A stretch of 64,000 bases of DNA from Sphingomonas sp. CROZ-RG-20F-R02-07 (GCF_022662335.1 NZ_JAKNQJ010000002.1:124001-188000); one strand, 5' to 3'. Positions 52,903 through 62,392 are shown, counted from the stretch's first letter. Notes: a model not told the origin generated them from the letters alone. Made by a program: numbers and translations.

Positions 52903-53424
52903 TCAGCCGCGGCAATCCTCGGTCACGCGCTCGATCTCGGCCCAGGCGGGCACCACGAGCGTCGGCGCGCCCGGCTGCTCGATCGCGAAGCGGCCGCGGC
53001 TGAACCCCATCGCGTCGAGCAGCGGATCGCGGGGGGCGAGCGCCACCGCGACATAGGGCGGCGTGCCCCCGGTCGGGCGCGTCGGCAGCGCGCGCGTGAC
53101 GCTGCTCGTGCGGATCGTGAGCGCAGCCGGCGATCCGCCGGCGCGCGACAGGAAGATCTGGCGCGCGGGAAGGTCGCAGCGCAACGTCAACAGCGCGTCG
53201 GCGCCCGGCGTGCCGAACAGCGCGAGGCTGCCGCGATCGTCGCGCGTGTAGCTCCAGGTGCCGGGCGTCACCGGCCAGTCGCGCCAGTCCGCCGCGAGCG
53301 GCACGGGGGCGGGTGCCGCCGTCACGACCGGCGGGCGGCGGACCGGCTCGGGCGCCGGTCGGGGCGCGGGCGCTCCGCAGGCGGCGAGGGCGGTCAGGGC
53401 GGCGAGGGGAATGAAGGCGCGCAT
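52903..53424 (-). CDS. Putative lipoprotein of unknown function
   Basis: A 173-residue protein with a lipoprotein signal: hydrophobic PLAALTALAACG gives lipobox L-A-A-C with the modified cysteine at about 16. A Pro-rich linker follows, then one globular domain (DWRDWPVTPGTWSYTRDDRG, LLTLRCDLPARQIFLSRAG, FAIEQPGAPTLVVPAWAEIE). It would sit in the outer or inner membrane facing the periplasm. No family is recognised with certainty. Divergent from the PRC-barrel gene, with the small transcript unit downstream. Confidence 0.75.
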   Translation of the reverse strand: MRAFIPLAALTALAACGAPAPRPAPEPVRRPPVVTAAPAPVPLAADWRDWPVTPGTWSYTRDDRGSLALFGTPGADALLTLRCDLPARQIFLSRAGGSPAALTIRTSSVTRALPTRPTGGTPPYVAVALAPRDPLLDAMGFSRGRFAIEQPGAPTLVVPAWAEIERVTEDCRG

Positions 53425-53535
53425 CCCGGCGGCTTATGCGCCTGCGACCGCGCGTGCTCAACCGCCATGCCCACGGGAACCGCCGCAGGCCGCCACCGGT
53501 TGGGCGCAACGAACATCGATGATCCGGAGAGTCCC

Positions 53536-53910
53536 GTGCCCCATGAGCCTGTCACCCCCAATCTCCTGCTCGTCCAGGCGACGATCGCCGGCACGCTGAA
53601 GGTCGAAGGCCGCGACGGGGACCATGTGGGCTCGGTGTTCGCGGTGATGGTGCACAAGGCTTCTGGCCGCACGACGCACGCGGTGCTGAGCCTCGGCGGG
53701 TTTCTCGGCATGGGCAAGAGCTTCTACCCGATTCCGTTCGAGCTGCTGCAATATGATCCGGTGCGCGACGTGTATGTCGTGACGATCGACAAGCGCGTAC
53801 TGGAGGGCGGCCCGAGCTGGGCGAACAACGCGCCCACCTTCGACCAGGCCTATGCCGATCGCGTCGCCAGCTATTACGGCGTCACCAGCGGGTCGCTCGC
53901 CGCGGGATAG
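53536..53910 (+). CDS. PRC-barrel domain protein
   Basis: A 124-residue cytoplasmic protein with a single PRC-barrel (about 22-90: LKVEGRDGDHVGSVFAVMVH, SGRTTHAVLSLGGFLGMGK, YPIPFELLQYDPVRDVYVV). Such domains bind proteins or RNA in contexts from photosynthesis to ribosome maturation; this stand-alone form has no assigned role. The GTG at 53536 follows CCGGAGAG closely and is preferred to an ATG at 53467, whose translation looks non-coding. PiT follows 71 bp downstream. Confidence 0.75.
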   Translation: MPHEPVTPNLLLVQATIAGTLKVEGRDGDHVGSVFAVMVHKASGRTTHAVLSLGGFLGMGKSFYPIPFELLQYDPVRDVYVVTIDKRVLEGGPSWANNAPTFDQAYADRVASYYGVTSGSLAAG

Positions 53911-53981
53911 AGCTGGTCGCAGAGAGTCGCGAAACCGTCACATGGCTGCGTCAGGATGGGATGCTATACGGAGGAACAGCC

Positions 53982-55607
53982 ATGGCATCCCAGGCGATCG
54001 ACGCGAACGACGGCGCGGCTCTTCCGAGTCACCGGATGCATCCTGCCGGGATGACGGTGTTCCTGCTCCTGCTGGTCGGCGGGATCGTCTATGCCGGCGC
54101 GAGCGTGCTGCTCGACACGCGCAACGTCGGCGAACCGCTCGCGATCGGCGCGTTCCTGTTCCTGGGTCTCGCGCTGCTCGTTGCGCTCGGCTTCGAATTC
54201 GTCAACGGCTTCCACGACACCGCCAATGCGGTGGCGACGGTCATCTACACGCATTCGCTCAAGCCCGTCGTCGCCGTGATGTGGTCGGGCGCGTGGAACT
54301 TCATCGGCGTGCTCGTGTCGACCGGCGCGGTGGCGTACAGCATCGTCACGCTGCTGCCGGTCGATCTGATCCTCAACGTCGGCTCGGTCGGCGGCTATGC
54401 GATGATCTTCGCGCTCCTGATCGCGGCGGTCACGTGGAATCTGGGCACCTGGTTCTTCGGGCTGCCCAATTCGTCGAGCCACGCGCTGATCGGATCGATC
54501 CTGGGCGTGGGCCTCGCCAACCAGATCCTGACGCACGGTGCGTCGGGCGTGGAATGGAGCCAGGCGGAAAGCGTGCTGCTGGCGCTGCTGGTCAGCCCGT
54601 TGATCGGCTTCTTCGGCGCGGCCGCCTTGCTGTGGGCGATGAAGCGCGTGCTGCCCGACCCCACGCTCTATCAGGAGCCGAAGGCGGATACGCCGCCGCC
54701 CTTCCATATCCGCGTGCTGCTGATCTTCACCTGCACCGCGGTGTCGTTCGCGCATGGCGGCAATGACGGGCAGAAGGGGATGGGGCTCATCATGCTCATT
54801 CTGATCGGCGTGGCGCCCACCGCCTATTCGCTCAACCGCACCATGCCCGACAGCTCGACGCCCGCGTTCATCCAGGCGGCGACCAGTGCGCAGGGCGTGT
54901 TCCGCCAGAAATCGGGCGGGGCGCATCCCGATCTGCCGACCGCCCAGGCGACGTTGAAGCAGGCACTGCGCGATCACAAGCCGGATGCCCCTGCGGTCTA
55001 TGCCGCGCTCGACACCGTTTCGGGCGAAATCGCGACCGAACTGACCAATTACGGCTCGATCCGCCACGTCCCCGCCGCGCAGACCAAGAACGTGCGCAAC
55101 GCGATGTACCTCGTCTTCGATACGCTGCGCCTGTCGACCAAGGACGAGGACACCGCCAAGACCCGCTTCCCCAACGGCGGTGCGGCCAAGCTCAAGACCT
55201 ATGAGGGGCTGCTGGAAAAGGGCACGCGCTACATCCCGCTCTGGGTGAAGGTGGCGGTGGCGCTCGCGCTCGGGCTCGGCACGATGATCGGCTGGCGGCG
55301 GATCGTGGTCACGGTCGGCGAGAAGATCGGGCGCACGCACCTGACCTATGGCATGGGCGCCGCCGCCGAACTGGTCGCGGCCAGCACGATCCTGCTTGCG
55401 CAGGTGAAGGGCATGCCGGTCTCGACCACGCACATCCTGTCGAGCGGCGTGGCGGGCACGATGGTGGCGAACGGCTCGGGCCTCCAGGCCAGCACGGTGC
55501 GCAACATCGCGCTCGCCTGGGTGCTCACGCTGCCGGCCGCCATGGCGATCGCGGGATTGCTCTACGCGCTGTTCCTGGCGGGGCTGCACGGGCTCGGGAT
55601 CGCGTGA
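53982..55607 (+). CDS. Inorganic phosphate transporter, PiT family
   Basis: A 541-residue inner-membrane phosphate:cation symporter. The two inverted signature repeats are readable: GFEFVNGFHDTANAVATVIY near the N-terminus and FAHGGNDGQKGMG in the middle, plus PVSTTHILSSGVAG near the end. About 10-12 helices; a soluble cytoplasmic insertion of about 120 residues (roughly 295-410) separates the halves, longer than in many bacterial PiT proteins. The ATG at 53982 has GGAGG well placed; an ATG at 53961 lacks this. Confidence 0.92.
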   Translation: MASQAIDANDGAALPSHRMHPAGMTVFLLLLVGGIVYAGASVLLDTRNVGEPLAIGAFLFLGLALLVALGFEFVNGFHDTANAVATVIYTHSLKPVVAVMWSGAWNFIGVLVSTGAVAYSIVTLLPVDLILNVGSVGGYAMIFALLIAAVTWNLGTWFFGLPNSSSHALIGSILGVGLANQILTHGASGVEWSQAESVLLALLVSPLIGFFGAAALLWAMKRVLPDPTLYQEPKADTPPPFHIRVLLIFTCTAVSFAHGGNDGQKGMGLIMLILIGVAPTAYSLNRTMPDSSTPAFIQAATSAQGVFRQKSGGAHPDLPTAQATLKQALRDHKPDAPAVYAALDTVSGEIATELTNYGSIRHVPAAQTKNVRNAMYLVFDTLRLSTKDEDTAKTRFPNGGAAKLKTYEGLLEKGTRYIPLWVKVAVALALGLGTMIGWRRIVVTVGEKIGRTHLTYGMGAAAELVAASTILLAQVKGMPVSTTHILSSGVAGTMVANGSGLQASTVRNIALAWVLTLPAAMAIAGLLYALFLAGLHGLGIA

Positions 55608-55711
55608 GCCGCGGCGGGCGGGGGGTGTGGGTTGCGATGATGCTCCCGCCCTCCGGCATCACGACACGACATTTGCTGCCTAGAGCGACGGTAGTTTGAT
55701 CCAGCCTCGAT

Positions 55712-55799
55712 CCGTTCTTGCGGAGCTTGTCGAAGCACGCTGTCCCCTGGCGAGCGTTCCCCGGTTTGGCACGCCCTCCGACGAGCTCAGGGCGAGCGG
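55712..55799. repeat. REP-like inverted repeat
   Basis: CCGTTCTTGCGGAGCTTGTC (55712-55731, continuing GAAG) and the reverse complement of 55776-55799 (CCGCTCGCCCTGAGCTCGTC, continuing GGAG) match at 17 of 24 positions and face each other. The GAGCTTGTCGAAG unit is of the kind scattered between genes in sphingomonad genomes. The rest of the 245-bp gap holds no ORF or promoter I can support. Confidence 0.55.
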
Positions 55800-55852
55800 A
55801 ACAGGGTCAAGTCATCGGACGCTGAAGCAACCCCGACGCACGATCACTTGGA

Positions 55853-57067
55853 TCAGATCAGCTTCAGATCCACCGGCTCCGCGCCTGGGAACAACGTGCC
55901 CATCCGCGCCTGATCGATGCCATATTGGCGCTTCACCAGCCCGCCGATCAGCGCGCGGTAATCGGTCAGCACCGGCAGGTCGCGGCCCTGGTTGAGCGTC
56001 GCGGCGCTCACCGCCGCCTGCGGCCCCGCGATCCGGCCGCCGGCCACGCCGCCGCCCATCACCCAATAGACGCTGCCATGGCCGTGGTCGGTGCCGTGAT
56101 CGCCATTCTCGCGAAAGGTGCGGCCGAATTCGGAGACGACCACCACCGTCGTAGCGCGCCACGCATCGGGCCCGATCGCGTCGGCGAAACCCGCGAGCCC
56201 GCGACCCAGTTCGCCGATCCGGTCGGCAAGATAGCCGGTCGCGCCGCCCTGGTTCACATGCGTGTCCCACCCGCCGACATCGACGAAGGCGAGGTTGAAC
56301 TGGCTGCGCATCAGCGTGCCGATCCGCTGCGCCGACAGTTCGAAGCCGCGCGCGCTGACTGCGCCGCGGGCGGAGGCCTTCATCTCGTCGTCCAGCGTGC
56401 GGAACACCGTGTCGCGCACCGCGAACCCCTCGGCGACGGATCGGCCGAGATCGCTCGTGCCGACATGCTGCCCCTGGTACATCGCCTCGATCAGCTTTGC
56501 TTGGCGCGCGTCGATCGGCTTGCCGACATTCGCCATCGCCAAATTGGGGATCGGATCGGCGCCGCCGCGAAAGCACAAGGGAAGCTGGTCGGTGAAGGCG
56601 ATCGGCCGGTCGCGGCTGCCGAGCACGCCCGCCAACCGCGCCATGAAGCCCGATCCGTAATCGCGGTGGCCGGCGATCGGCTGGCCGAGTTCGATGGTGT
56701 CCTGCGTCTCGAAATGGCTGCGGCTCATATCGTCGGTGCCCGCGAACGGCACGAAGGCGAGCTGCCGTTTCTGCCACAGCGGGTAGAGGCTGTCCTTCAG
56801 CGCGGGATGGAGGCTCCAATCGGCGTCCAGCGGTAGCGCGGATTTGGGATCGGCCGGATCAGGCTTGGCGAGGCGGATGCCGGGGCGCGCCTGGTGGTAG
56901 AAGTCGCTGCCCGTGGGCGCGACGATGTTGGCGGCGTCATAGGCACCGCGCAGGAACACGACGAGCAGTCGGCTGTCCGCCTGCGGGGCGGCGAACGCCT
57001 GTCCGGCCACCACGAACGGCAGCGTTGCGGCGGCGCCGCGCAACAGGTCTCGACGATGGATGTGCAT
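55853..57067 (-). CDS. DUF1501 family Tat-exported protein
   Basis: A 404-residue protein with a twin-arginine signal (HRRDLLRGAAATLPFVVAGQAFA). The DUF1501 body shows LLVVFLRGAYDAANIVAP, NVGGWDTH-type FVDVGGWDTHVNQGG, VVVVSEFGRTFRENGDHGTDHGHG and MGGGVAGGRI. The fold is related to alkaline phosphatase/sulfatase enzymes, but no activity is established for the family. It is paired with a DUF1800 gene 14 bp upstream, the usual arrangement; the two are presumed partners in the periplasm. ATG at 57067 begins the Tat signal. Confidence 0.88.
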   Translation of the reverse strand: MHIHRRDLLRGAAATLPFVVAGQAFAAPQADSRLLVVFLRGAYDAANIVAPTGSDFYHQARPGIRLAKPDPADPKSALPLDADWSLHPALKDSLYPLWQKRQLAFVPFAGTDDMSRSHFETQDTIELGQPIAGHRDYGSGFMARLAGVLGSRDRPIAFTDQLPLCFRGGADPIPNLAMANVGKPIDARQAKLIEAMYQGQHVGTSDLGRSVAEGFAVRDTVFRTLDDEMKASARGAVSARGFELSAQRIGTLMRSQFNLAFVDVGGWDTHVNQGGATGYLADRIGELGRGLAGFADAIGPDAWRATTVVVVSEFGRTFRENGDHGTDHGHGSVYWVMGGGVAGGRIAGPQAAVSAATLNQGRDLPVLTDYRALIGGLVKRQYGIDQARMGTLFPGAEPVDLKLI

Positions 57068-57081
57068 CAGGCGTCTCCCGG

Positions 57082-58626
57082 CTAACGGCGCATGAACTCG
57101 GGCGAGGAGAGGAACAGCGCGTTCCATTCCTGCGGCGAGGCCGCCTGCGACAGCGTGGCGCGCGTTGCCGGCGCCAGCGTCGCGGCGATCGCGCCATAAT
57201 AGAGCGCGTTCTGCAACTGCGGAAAGGCCGGCCGGTCCGCCGCGGCGCCGGAGGCGCGGAACAGCCCCGCCGCACCGCCGCCGATCTGGCGCGCGATGTC
57301 GAACCGGGTCGCCATCTGCCCCGGCCCCGACCAGGCAGCCGAGGTGAGCGGATAGCCATCGGGCGTCTCGTGATTGTAGAGGCCTTCGCCCATCCGGTTC
57401 AGCCAGTTGAGCAGCGGCTGCGCATTCAGGATCGTGCGGTCGCCATAAGCGAGCCGCACGGCGGAGACCGCATAATGGATCGGATCCTTGAACGCCCGCC
57501 CCAGCGACGCGCTGAATTCGGGCGAGCGCGTCATCGTGCGGATCACCTGGCCGATATCGCCGTCGCTGCGGCGGAAGGTCGCCGCCATCCGGTCGACCAC
57601 GGCGGGGGGCGGGGTGTCGCCCATGAAATAGGTCGCGATGCGCAGCGACACATGGTGCGCGGTGGCGCGCGCGCGCGCGATCAGGTCCAGCGCCTGCCCC
57701 ACCTCGTCGAACCCCGATCCCTTGATGACATGGCCGAGGAAATGCTTGTCGCCGAAATCATGACGCGCCGGATTGAACTCGAACAGCCCGGCGCGGACGT
57801 AGAGCGGCTGGAGCGCCGGCTTCAGCCGCGGCGCATCGGGCTTCAGATCGACGCCGACGCCGGTCAGGATGCGTGCCAGCTCCTGCACGTCCGCCTGGCT
57901 ATAGCCGGAGCCCACGCCCATCGTGTGCAGTTCCATGATTTCGCGCGCGTAATTTTCGTTGATCTTGCCCGCCGCATTCTGGTCGTTGTCGAGATAGCGC
58001 AGCATCGCCGGATGGCGCAGCGTCGCCTCCAGCAGATCGCGGAAGCGGCCGAGCGCGTGGGCGTGGAGCGTGTCTTCGTAATCGCCGACCATCGCGCGGA
58101 TGTCGCGCTTGCCCGCCTGCACGTTGAACTGGTCGAACCAGAACCACGTCATCTGCTCGCGAAGCTGATCGGGCGCATAGAGATCGCGCAGCACCGACCG
58201 CGCGCGGGCCTCGTCGGCCAGCGCGTTCATCGATTTCTGATAGACGTCGCGCGCGGCCTTTTTCTGGTCGGGATCGGTCAGCGCGTTGCTGTCGCGGTTG
58301 GCGGCGTCCTGCTCCACCACGATCGCGGCGAGCGGCTCGGTCGTGATCCGCATCGCCGCCACCTGCGCGGCGGCGTCCGGCGGCAGCGTGGTGTCGGCAC
58401 TGGCGAGTTGCGCCGCCAGCCAGCGATCGGAACCGGGTGGATCGCCCGCCGGGGTCGCGCCGGTCGCGCCCCAGGTCAGCCGGTCGGCCCAGGCGATCCG
58501 CGCCGCCGGATTGGGCTGCGCGGCGCCGAGCGGCGTGGACGCCAGCGCCAGGGCGCCGATCGCCGCGGCGCCGATCCGCGCTGTCCAAAGCCCCGATGGG
58601 CGTGCCCGGTTGGCCGATCTCACCAT
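57082..58626 (-). CDS. DUF1800 family secreted protein
   Basis: A 514-residue protein with an N-terminal signal (WTARIGAAAIGALALASTPLGAAQ). DUF1800 hallmarks: ADRLTWGATGATPAG, WFWFDQFNVQAGKRDIRAMVGDYEDTL (read as two strands), ENYAREIMELHTMGVGSGY, DVQELARILTGVG and FNPARHDFGDKHFLG. Function is unknown; the family nearly always accompanies DUF1501, as here. Predicted periplasmic, alpha-helical. It is first of the two-gene operon. Confidence 0.88.
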   Translation of the reverse strand: MVRSANRARPSGLWTARIGAAAIGALALASTPLGAAQPNPAARIAWADRLTWGATGATPAGDPPGSDRWLAAQLASADTTLPPDAAAQVAAMRITTEPLAAIVVEQDAANRDSNALTDPDQKKAARDVYQKSMNALADEARARSVLRDLYAPDQLREQMTWFWFDQFNVQAGKRDIRAMVGDYEDTLHAHALGRFRDLLEATLRHPAMLRYLDNDQNAAGKINENYAREIMELHTMGVGSGYSQADVQELARILTGVGVDLKPDAPRLKPALQPLYVRAGLFEFNPARHDFGDKHFLGHVIKGSGFDEVGQALDLIARARATAHHVSLRIATYFMGDTPPPAVVDRMAATFRRSDGDIGQVIRTMTRSPEFSASLGRAFKDPIHYAVSAVRLAYGDRTILNAQPLLNWLNRMGEGLYNHETPDGYPLTSAAWSGPGQMATRFDIARQIGGGAAGLFRASGAAADRPAFPQLQNALYYGAIAATLAPATRATLSQAASPQEWNALFLSSPEFMRR

Positions 58627-58715
58627 GAATCCGCTCTAATAGGCGGAAGATGAACCTATGATGGAAGCGTGCTGCGTGACGCCGATTTCATCGCTGCTTC
58701 ATCCGCGGCGATCTC

Positions 58716-59306
58716 TCAATAGGGCGGCGCGCGGCGGGCTTTCTGCGCGCGCGTCGCCTCGGTCCACCAGGCGAGATCGTCGGCGAAGCGAGGAAAGGCG
58801 TGCGTCACTGCGGCGCCGCCGTCTCCGGTCGGCAGGCCTTCCGCATCGAACGCCGCGGCGATCCCGCCCACCGCCAGCGTGCTCGACACCACCACCATCC
58901 CCATTTCCGACAGGATGCCGTGCCACGCCGTTCCCGCGCGCACGCCGGCGGTGCGCCCGGCCGAATAGCTGGCGATCGCCGCCGGTCGCCAGAACCATTC
59001 CTCGAGGAAATGATCGGTGAGGTTCTTGAGTCCCGGCTGGACGCTCCAATTATACTCGCCCGTCACGAAGACGAACGCGTCGGCGGCCTTGATCTTGCCC
59101 GCCAGCGTCTCGAGCGCGGGTGGGGCGCTGCCGGCGGGATATTCCTTGTACATCCGGTCGAGCATCGGCAGCCCGATCGCCTGGGCGTCGATCAGCTCGG
59201 CCCGCGCACCGCGCGCGTTCAGCGCGGCGACGATATAATGGGCGAGACGGATGCCCAGGCGATCGGATCGATAGGAGCCGTAGAAGACGAGGATGGAGTC
59301 GGTCAT
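58716..59306 (-). CDS. NADPH-dependent FMN reductase family protein
   Basis: A 196-residue flavodoxin-like reductase. ILVFYGSYRSDRLGIRLA is the FMN-phosphate loop, and FVTGEYNWSVQPGLKNLTDHF the flavin-contacting loop. It would reduce FMN or quinones with NAD(P)H. Such a reductase could in principle feed the FADH2-dependent halogenases at 9613-15762, but it is far away and there is no direct link. Located 48 bp downstream of the pirin gene on the same strand, probably one operon. Confidence 0.88.
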   Translation of the reverse strand: MTDSILVFYGSYRSDRLGIRLAHYIVAALNARGARAELIDAQAIGLPMLDRMYKEYPAGSAPPALETLAGKIKAADAFVFVTGEYNWSVQPGLKNLTDHFLEEWFWRPAAIASYSAGRTAGVRAGTAWHGILSEMGMVVVSSTLAVGGIAAAFDAEGLPTGDGGAAVTHAFPRFADDLAWWTEATRAQKARRAPPY

Positions 59307-59354
59307 CGCGCTATCCTCATGCCGGGCGACGATCGGTCAAGCCCTGCACGGCGA

Positions 59355-60053
59355 TCATGCGGCATCGACGAGGACGATCTCGGCATCGTCGATCGCCGTC
59401 ACCTGCAGCATGCGCTCGCCCAGGATCGCCGCGCCGTCGCGCGCCTCGATGCGCACGCCGTTCACCAGCACCGTGCCCCGCGCGGGCACCAGATAGGCGT
59501 GGTGCGCCGGGTCGAGCGCATAGTCCGCCGTCTCGCCCGCGCGGATCGTCGCGCCGACGATACGGGCATCGGTGCGGATCGGCAGCGCCTCGGCATCGTC
59601 CGCGAAGCCGCTGGCGAGCGTCACGAACTGGCCGGCGCGCTCGCCCTTGGGGAAGGGCTTGGCGCCCCAGGCCGGCGTCGCGCCGCGCGTTTTCGGCTCG
59701 ATCCAGATCTGGAAAATCCGCGTTGTGTCGCCCTCGCGGTTATATTCGGAATGGCGCACACCCGATCCGGCGCTCATCACCTGCACGTCGCCCGCCTCGG
59801 TGCGGCCAGTGTTGCCCAGGCTGTCCTGATGCGTGATCGCGCCTTCGCGGACATAGGTGACGATCTCCATGTCGGCATGGGCGTGCGGCGGAAAGCCGGT
59901 GCCGGCGGCGATCGCATCGTCGTTCCACACGCGGATCGGACCCCAGCCCATGCGCGCGGGCTCGTAATAATTGGCGAAGGAGAAATGGTGGTGCGCGTCG
60001 AGCCAGCCGTGGTTGGCCGCACCCAGCGTCGTAAAGGGCCTGCGTTCGATCAT
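59355..60053 (-). CDS. Pirin family protein (YhaK-like)
   Basis: A 232-residue bicupin. The N-terminal cupin has the pirin metal site PPHAHADMEIVTYV and SAGSGVRHSEYN (His and Glu ligands); FQIWIEPKTRGATPAWG is typical of the YhaK-type subgroup. Members show quercetinase activity or act as redox-responsive cofactors. First gene of a pair with the FMN reductase, both suggesting response to quinone or redox stress (inference). Divergent from the membrane protein at 60223 across 169 bp. Confidence 0.88.
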   Translation of the reverse strand: MIERRPFTTLGAANHGWLDAHHHFSFANYYEPARMGWGPIRVWNDDAIAAGTGFPPHAHADMEIVTYVREGAITHQDSLGNTGRTEAGDVQVMSAGSGVRHSEYNREGDTTRIFQIWIEPKTRGATPAWGAKPFPKGERAGQFVTLASGFADDAEALPIRTDARIVGATIRAGETADYALDPAHHAYLVPARGTVLVNGVRIEARDGAAILGERMLQVTAIDDAEIVLVDAA

Positions 60054-60222
60054 GATCGGTCTCCAAATGGAGCGATGGCGCCCCGTTGCCGTCTAGATGT
60101 GGCGTGGTGCGCATCATCGAAATAGAAACATCGGCATCGCATCGTTGCAGAAATGATCGATCCGCCACGCATCCGGGATGGGGGGCGTGCGTTTGTGCAG
60201 GCATATCGACAGGAGATTTGCG

Positions 60223-60675
60223 ATGCTGGCTTCGTTTCTGATGGGTCTGGTCGGCGGCCAGCGGGCGATGACGCCGCTCGCCGTCGTCGCGATCGCCGCC
60301 GCCCGCGACGAACTCCCCGACGACAATGGCGCACCGGCGCTGCTCGGCCATCCGCTCGTCGCGGCGGGCGCGCTGGTGCTGGCGATCGGCGAGATGGCCG
60401 GCGACAAGCAGAAGACCGCGCCGGACCGGATCGTGCCGGTGGGCCTCGCCGCGCGCTTCGCCACCTCCGCCATCGCCGGGGCGGCGCTCGCCCCGCACCG
60501 CCGGCGCTGGCTGGGCGCGGCGGTCGGCGGCCTGACGGCGGTCGCGGCCTCCTATCCCGGCTGGCGGGCGCGCAAGGCGGCGATGGCGCGCTATGGCCAG
60601 ACGCCGACCGGGTTCGTGGAAGATGTCGCGGTGATCGCAGGCGCCGCGGCGATCGCGCGCACAGCCGTGGCTTGA
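60223..60675 (+). CDS. Small membrane protein, DUF4126-like
   Basis: A 150-residue hydrophobic protein with about four membrane segments (MLASFLMGLVGGQRAMTPLA, LLGHPLVAAGALVLAIGEMA, ARFATSAIAGAALAP and the C-terminus VAVIAGAAAIARTAVA). GQRAMTPLA and GEMAGDK-type motifs recall DUF4126 proteins; function unknown. AGGAGA precedes the ATG at 60223. Convergent with the XRE regulator, 13 bp apart. Confidence 0.7.
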   Translation: MLASFLMGLVGGQRAMTPLAVVAIAAARDELPDDNGAPALLGHPLVAAGALVLAIGEMAGDKQKTAPDRIVPVGLAARFATSAIAGAALAPHRRRWLGAAVGGLTAVAASYPGWRARKAAMARYGQTPTGFVEDVAVIAGAAAIARTAVA

Positions 60676-60688
60676 CCGAACAACCGCG

Positions 60689-62074
60689 TCACCCGCCCTC
60701 GAGTGACGGAGTGACCGGCGCCATCGCGCGGCTGGCGGGCGGGGCCGAGCGTTGCGCGCAAGCCTCGCGCAGGCAGGCGCGGCATCCGAGCCCGATCGGG
60801 GTGGCATAGCCCGCCAGATCCACCCCTCGCGCCGCCGCCAGCCCTGCGGCCTGCGCGGCCGACACGCCGAGGCCGATCGCGAATTCGGCGGGCACCGCAT
60901 TGGGCCCGCCATGCGCCGGATCGCCGACCGCGGGGACCGCCTGCGCCTGGACGAACCAGCGTGCGCCGTCTTCCAGTTCGACCAGCTGGATCGTGAGCGA
61001 TCCCGGCCGGTCGAACGCATGGTGGATCCGCCATAGCGGGCATCGCCCCTCGGCTGCGACGAGCACCGATCCGCTCGCACCTGCCTGACGCACCGACGCC
61101 TGCCCGGCCCGGTCGATCCGGATCATGAAGAAGGGCAAGCCGCGCGCGCCCACGCGTTGCAGGCTGGTCAGCCGCTGCGCCACCTGTTCGAAGCCCGCGC
61201 CGAACCGGTGCTGCAAGGTCGTCAGGTCATAGCCGCTGCCCTCGCAGGCGCGCAGGAAGCGGGCATAGGGCATCATCACCGCCGCGGCGAAGGCGCCGGT
61301 CAGATGGCTGCGGAACAGCCGCTCCGCCACGCGATCGGCAAAGCCCGCGCCGCGCACCAGCGCATCGATCTCGGCGCGTGCCTCCAACTGGCCGAGCTGC
61401 GCGGCCAGTTCGAAGATCCTGGCGGACGGCGGCAGCGTCTCGCTCAGCTGCAATTGCCGCGCGTGCAGATCGAGCCGCCGCAGCGCGTCGGGCAGCACGT
61501 CGGTCGGCAGGATGCGGATCGACAGCCCGTGGCGGACGCGCAGCCGCTCGACCATCGCGCCATAGAGATCGGCGCCGCTCAGCCGCAACTCGTCAGCCAG
61601 CGCTTCGGCGGCGGCGTCGAGATCGGGAAAGAAGTTGCGCCAGCGTTCGACCTCGCGCCGCACCGATCCTGCGGCATCGTCGCCCGCCGCCGGCATCCCA
61701 CCACCGCCACCGCGATCGAAGGCGCGCGCGAACGCCTCCGCGCCGCCCGGCGCCGCCGCCAGCCATTCCTCGATCTCGTGGCGGTCGATGTCCAGATCGG
61801 CGAACAGTGGGTCGCCGAGCCGCCGGCGGATTGCCTCACCGCCGCCGCCGGGCTCGCCCGCCGCCAGTTCGCGCGGATCGAAATCGAACGCCTCGGCCAG
61901 GCGGACGAGCAGCCCGGCGGGCACCGCACGCTGGTTGCGCTCGATCAGGTTCAGATAGCTCGGCGAAATGACGAGCATCTCCGCCATGGCCGCCTGGGTG
62001 AGCCCGTGGCGGCGGCGCAGGCGGCGCACGGCATGGCCGGCAAGCAGTTTTTCCCGCGCGATCGTCGGCTCCAA
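60689..62074 (-). CDS. XRE-family regulator of the ScfR/RamB type, probable aceA regulator
   Basis: A 461-residue protein: N-terminal helix-turn-helix (RRRHGLTQAAMAEMLVISPS and YLNLIERNQRAVP), a linker, an ImmA/IrrE-like central region (about 180-300, with FELAAQLGQLE where an HExxH would lie, so no metal motif), and a C-terminal short-chain fatty-acyl regulator domain ending GCRACLREACAQR, which keeps clustered cysteines. Homologues (RamB, ScfR, MccR) control acetate, glyoxylate or propionyl-CoA metabolism through acyl-CoA binding. It is divergent from the 51-residue gene and aceA across 139 bp, which suits control of the glyoxylate bypass. Confidence 0.85.
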   Translation of the reverse strand: MEPTIAREKLLAGHAVRRLRRRHGLTQAAMAEMLVISPSYLNLIERNQRAVPAGLLVRLAEAFDFDPRELAAGEPGGGGEAIRRRLGDPLFADLDIDRHEIEEWLAAAPGGAEAFARAFDRGGGGGMPAAGDDAAGSVRREVERWRNFFPDLDAAAEALADELRLSGADLYGAMVERLRVRHGLSIRILPTDVLPDALRRLDLHARQLQLSETLPPSARIFELAAQLGQLEARAEIDALVRGAGFADRVAERLFRSHLTGAFAAAVMMPYARFLRACEGSGYDLTTLQHRFGAGFEQVAQRLTSLQRVGARGLPFFMIRIDRAGQASVRQAGASGSVLVAAEGRCPLWRIHHAFDRPGSLTIQLVELEDGARWFVQAQAVPAVGDPAHGGPNAVPAEFAIGLGVSAAQAAGLAAARGVDLAGYATPIGLGCRACLREACAQRSAPPASRAMAPVTPSLEGG

Positions 62075-62084
62075 TTCGTCACGT

Positions 62085-62110
62085 TCTTTACAATATAGCT
62101 ATGGATACCC
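62085..62110. promoter_or_regulatory. AT-rich island between the ScfR/RamB regulator and aceA unit
   Basis: TTCTTTACAATATAGCTATGGA stands out (quoted as TTCTTTACAATATAG plus CTATGGA) in otherwise GC-rich DNA. It contains TACAAT and TATAGCT, -10-like on the plus strand, and ATATTGTAAAG on the minus strand. It is the only promoter-like stretch in the 139-bp divergent gap; no clear -35 box accompanies it. Confidence 0.3.
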
Positions 62111-62213
62111 TGATTCCGACGACCTGACGACACGATAATCGAGCCGCACCGGCTTCGCGGCTGCATTCTTGCGGATTACACCACAACCAACGGACCGATG
62201 AAGGAGAGACCGG

Positions 62214-62369
62214 ATGTCCAACGAACCGCAACGCAGCCGCGCCGTTTTCTCGACCGAGGATTTCTCGCTGCTGAAGGAAGCAGTCGGCGATTACGTCCGC
62301 AAGATCGCCGACGAGCCCCGCTCGGCCAAATTCTCGAATCTCTATCACCGCCTCGGCCGTCTCGGCTGA
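62214..62369 (+). CDS. 51-residue conserved-looking small protein upstream of aceA
   Basis: A small ORF of 51 residues starting MSNEPQRSRAVFSTEDFSLL and ending YHRLGRLG. AAGGAGAG lies eight bases before the ATG. It is charged, mainly helical (EDFSLLKEAVGDYVRKIADE) with no signal peptide or membrane span. It is on the aceA strand, 106 bp upstream of it, and divergent from the ScfR/RamB regulator. Function unknown; placement suggests coexpression with isocitrate lyase. Confidence 0.7.
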   Translation: MSNEPQRSRAVFSTEDFSLLKEAVGDYVRKIADEPRSAKFSNLYHRLGRLG

Positions 62370-62392
62370 CGACTTTCCTGGGGAGGAAAGGT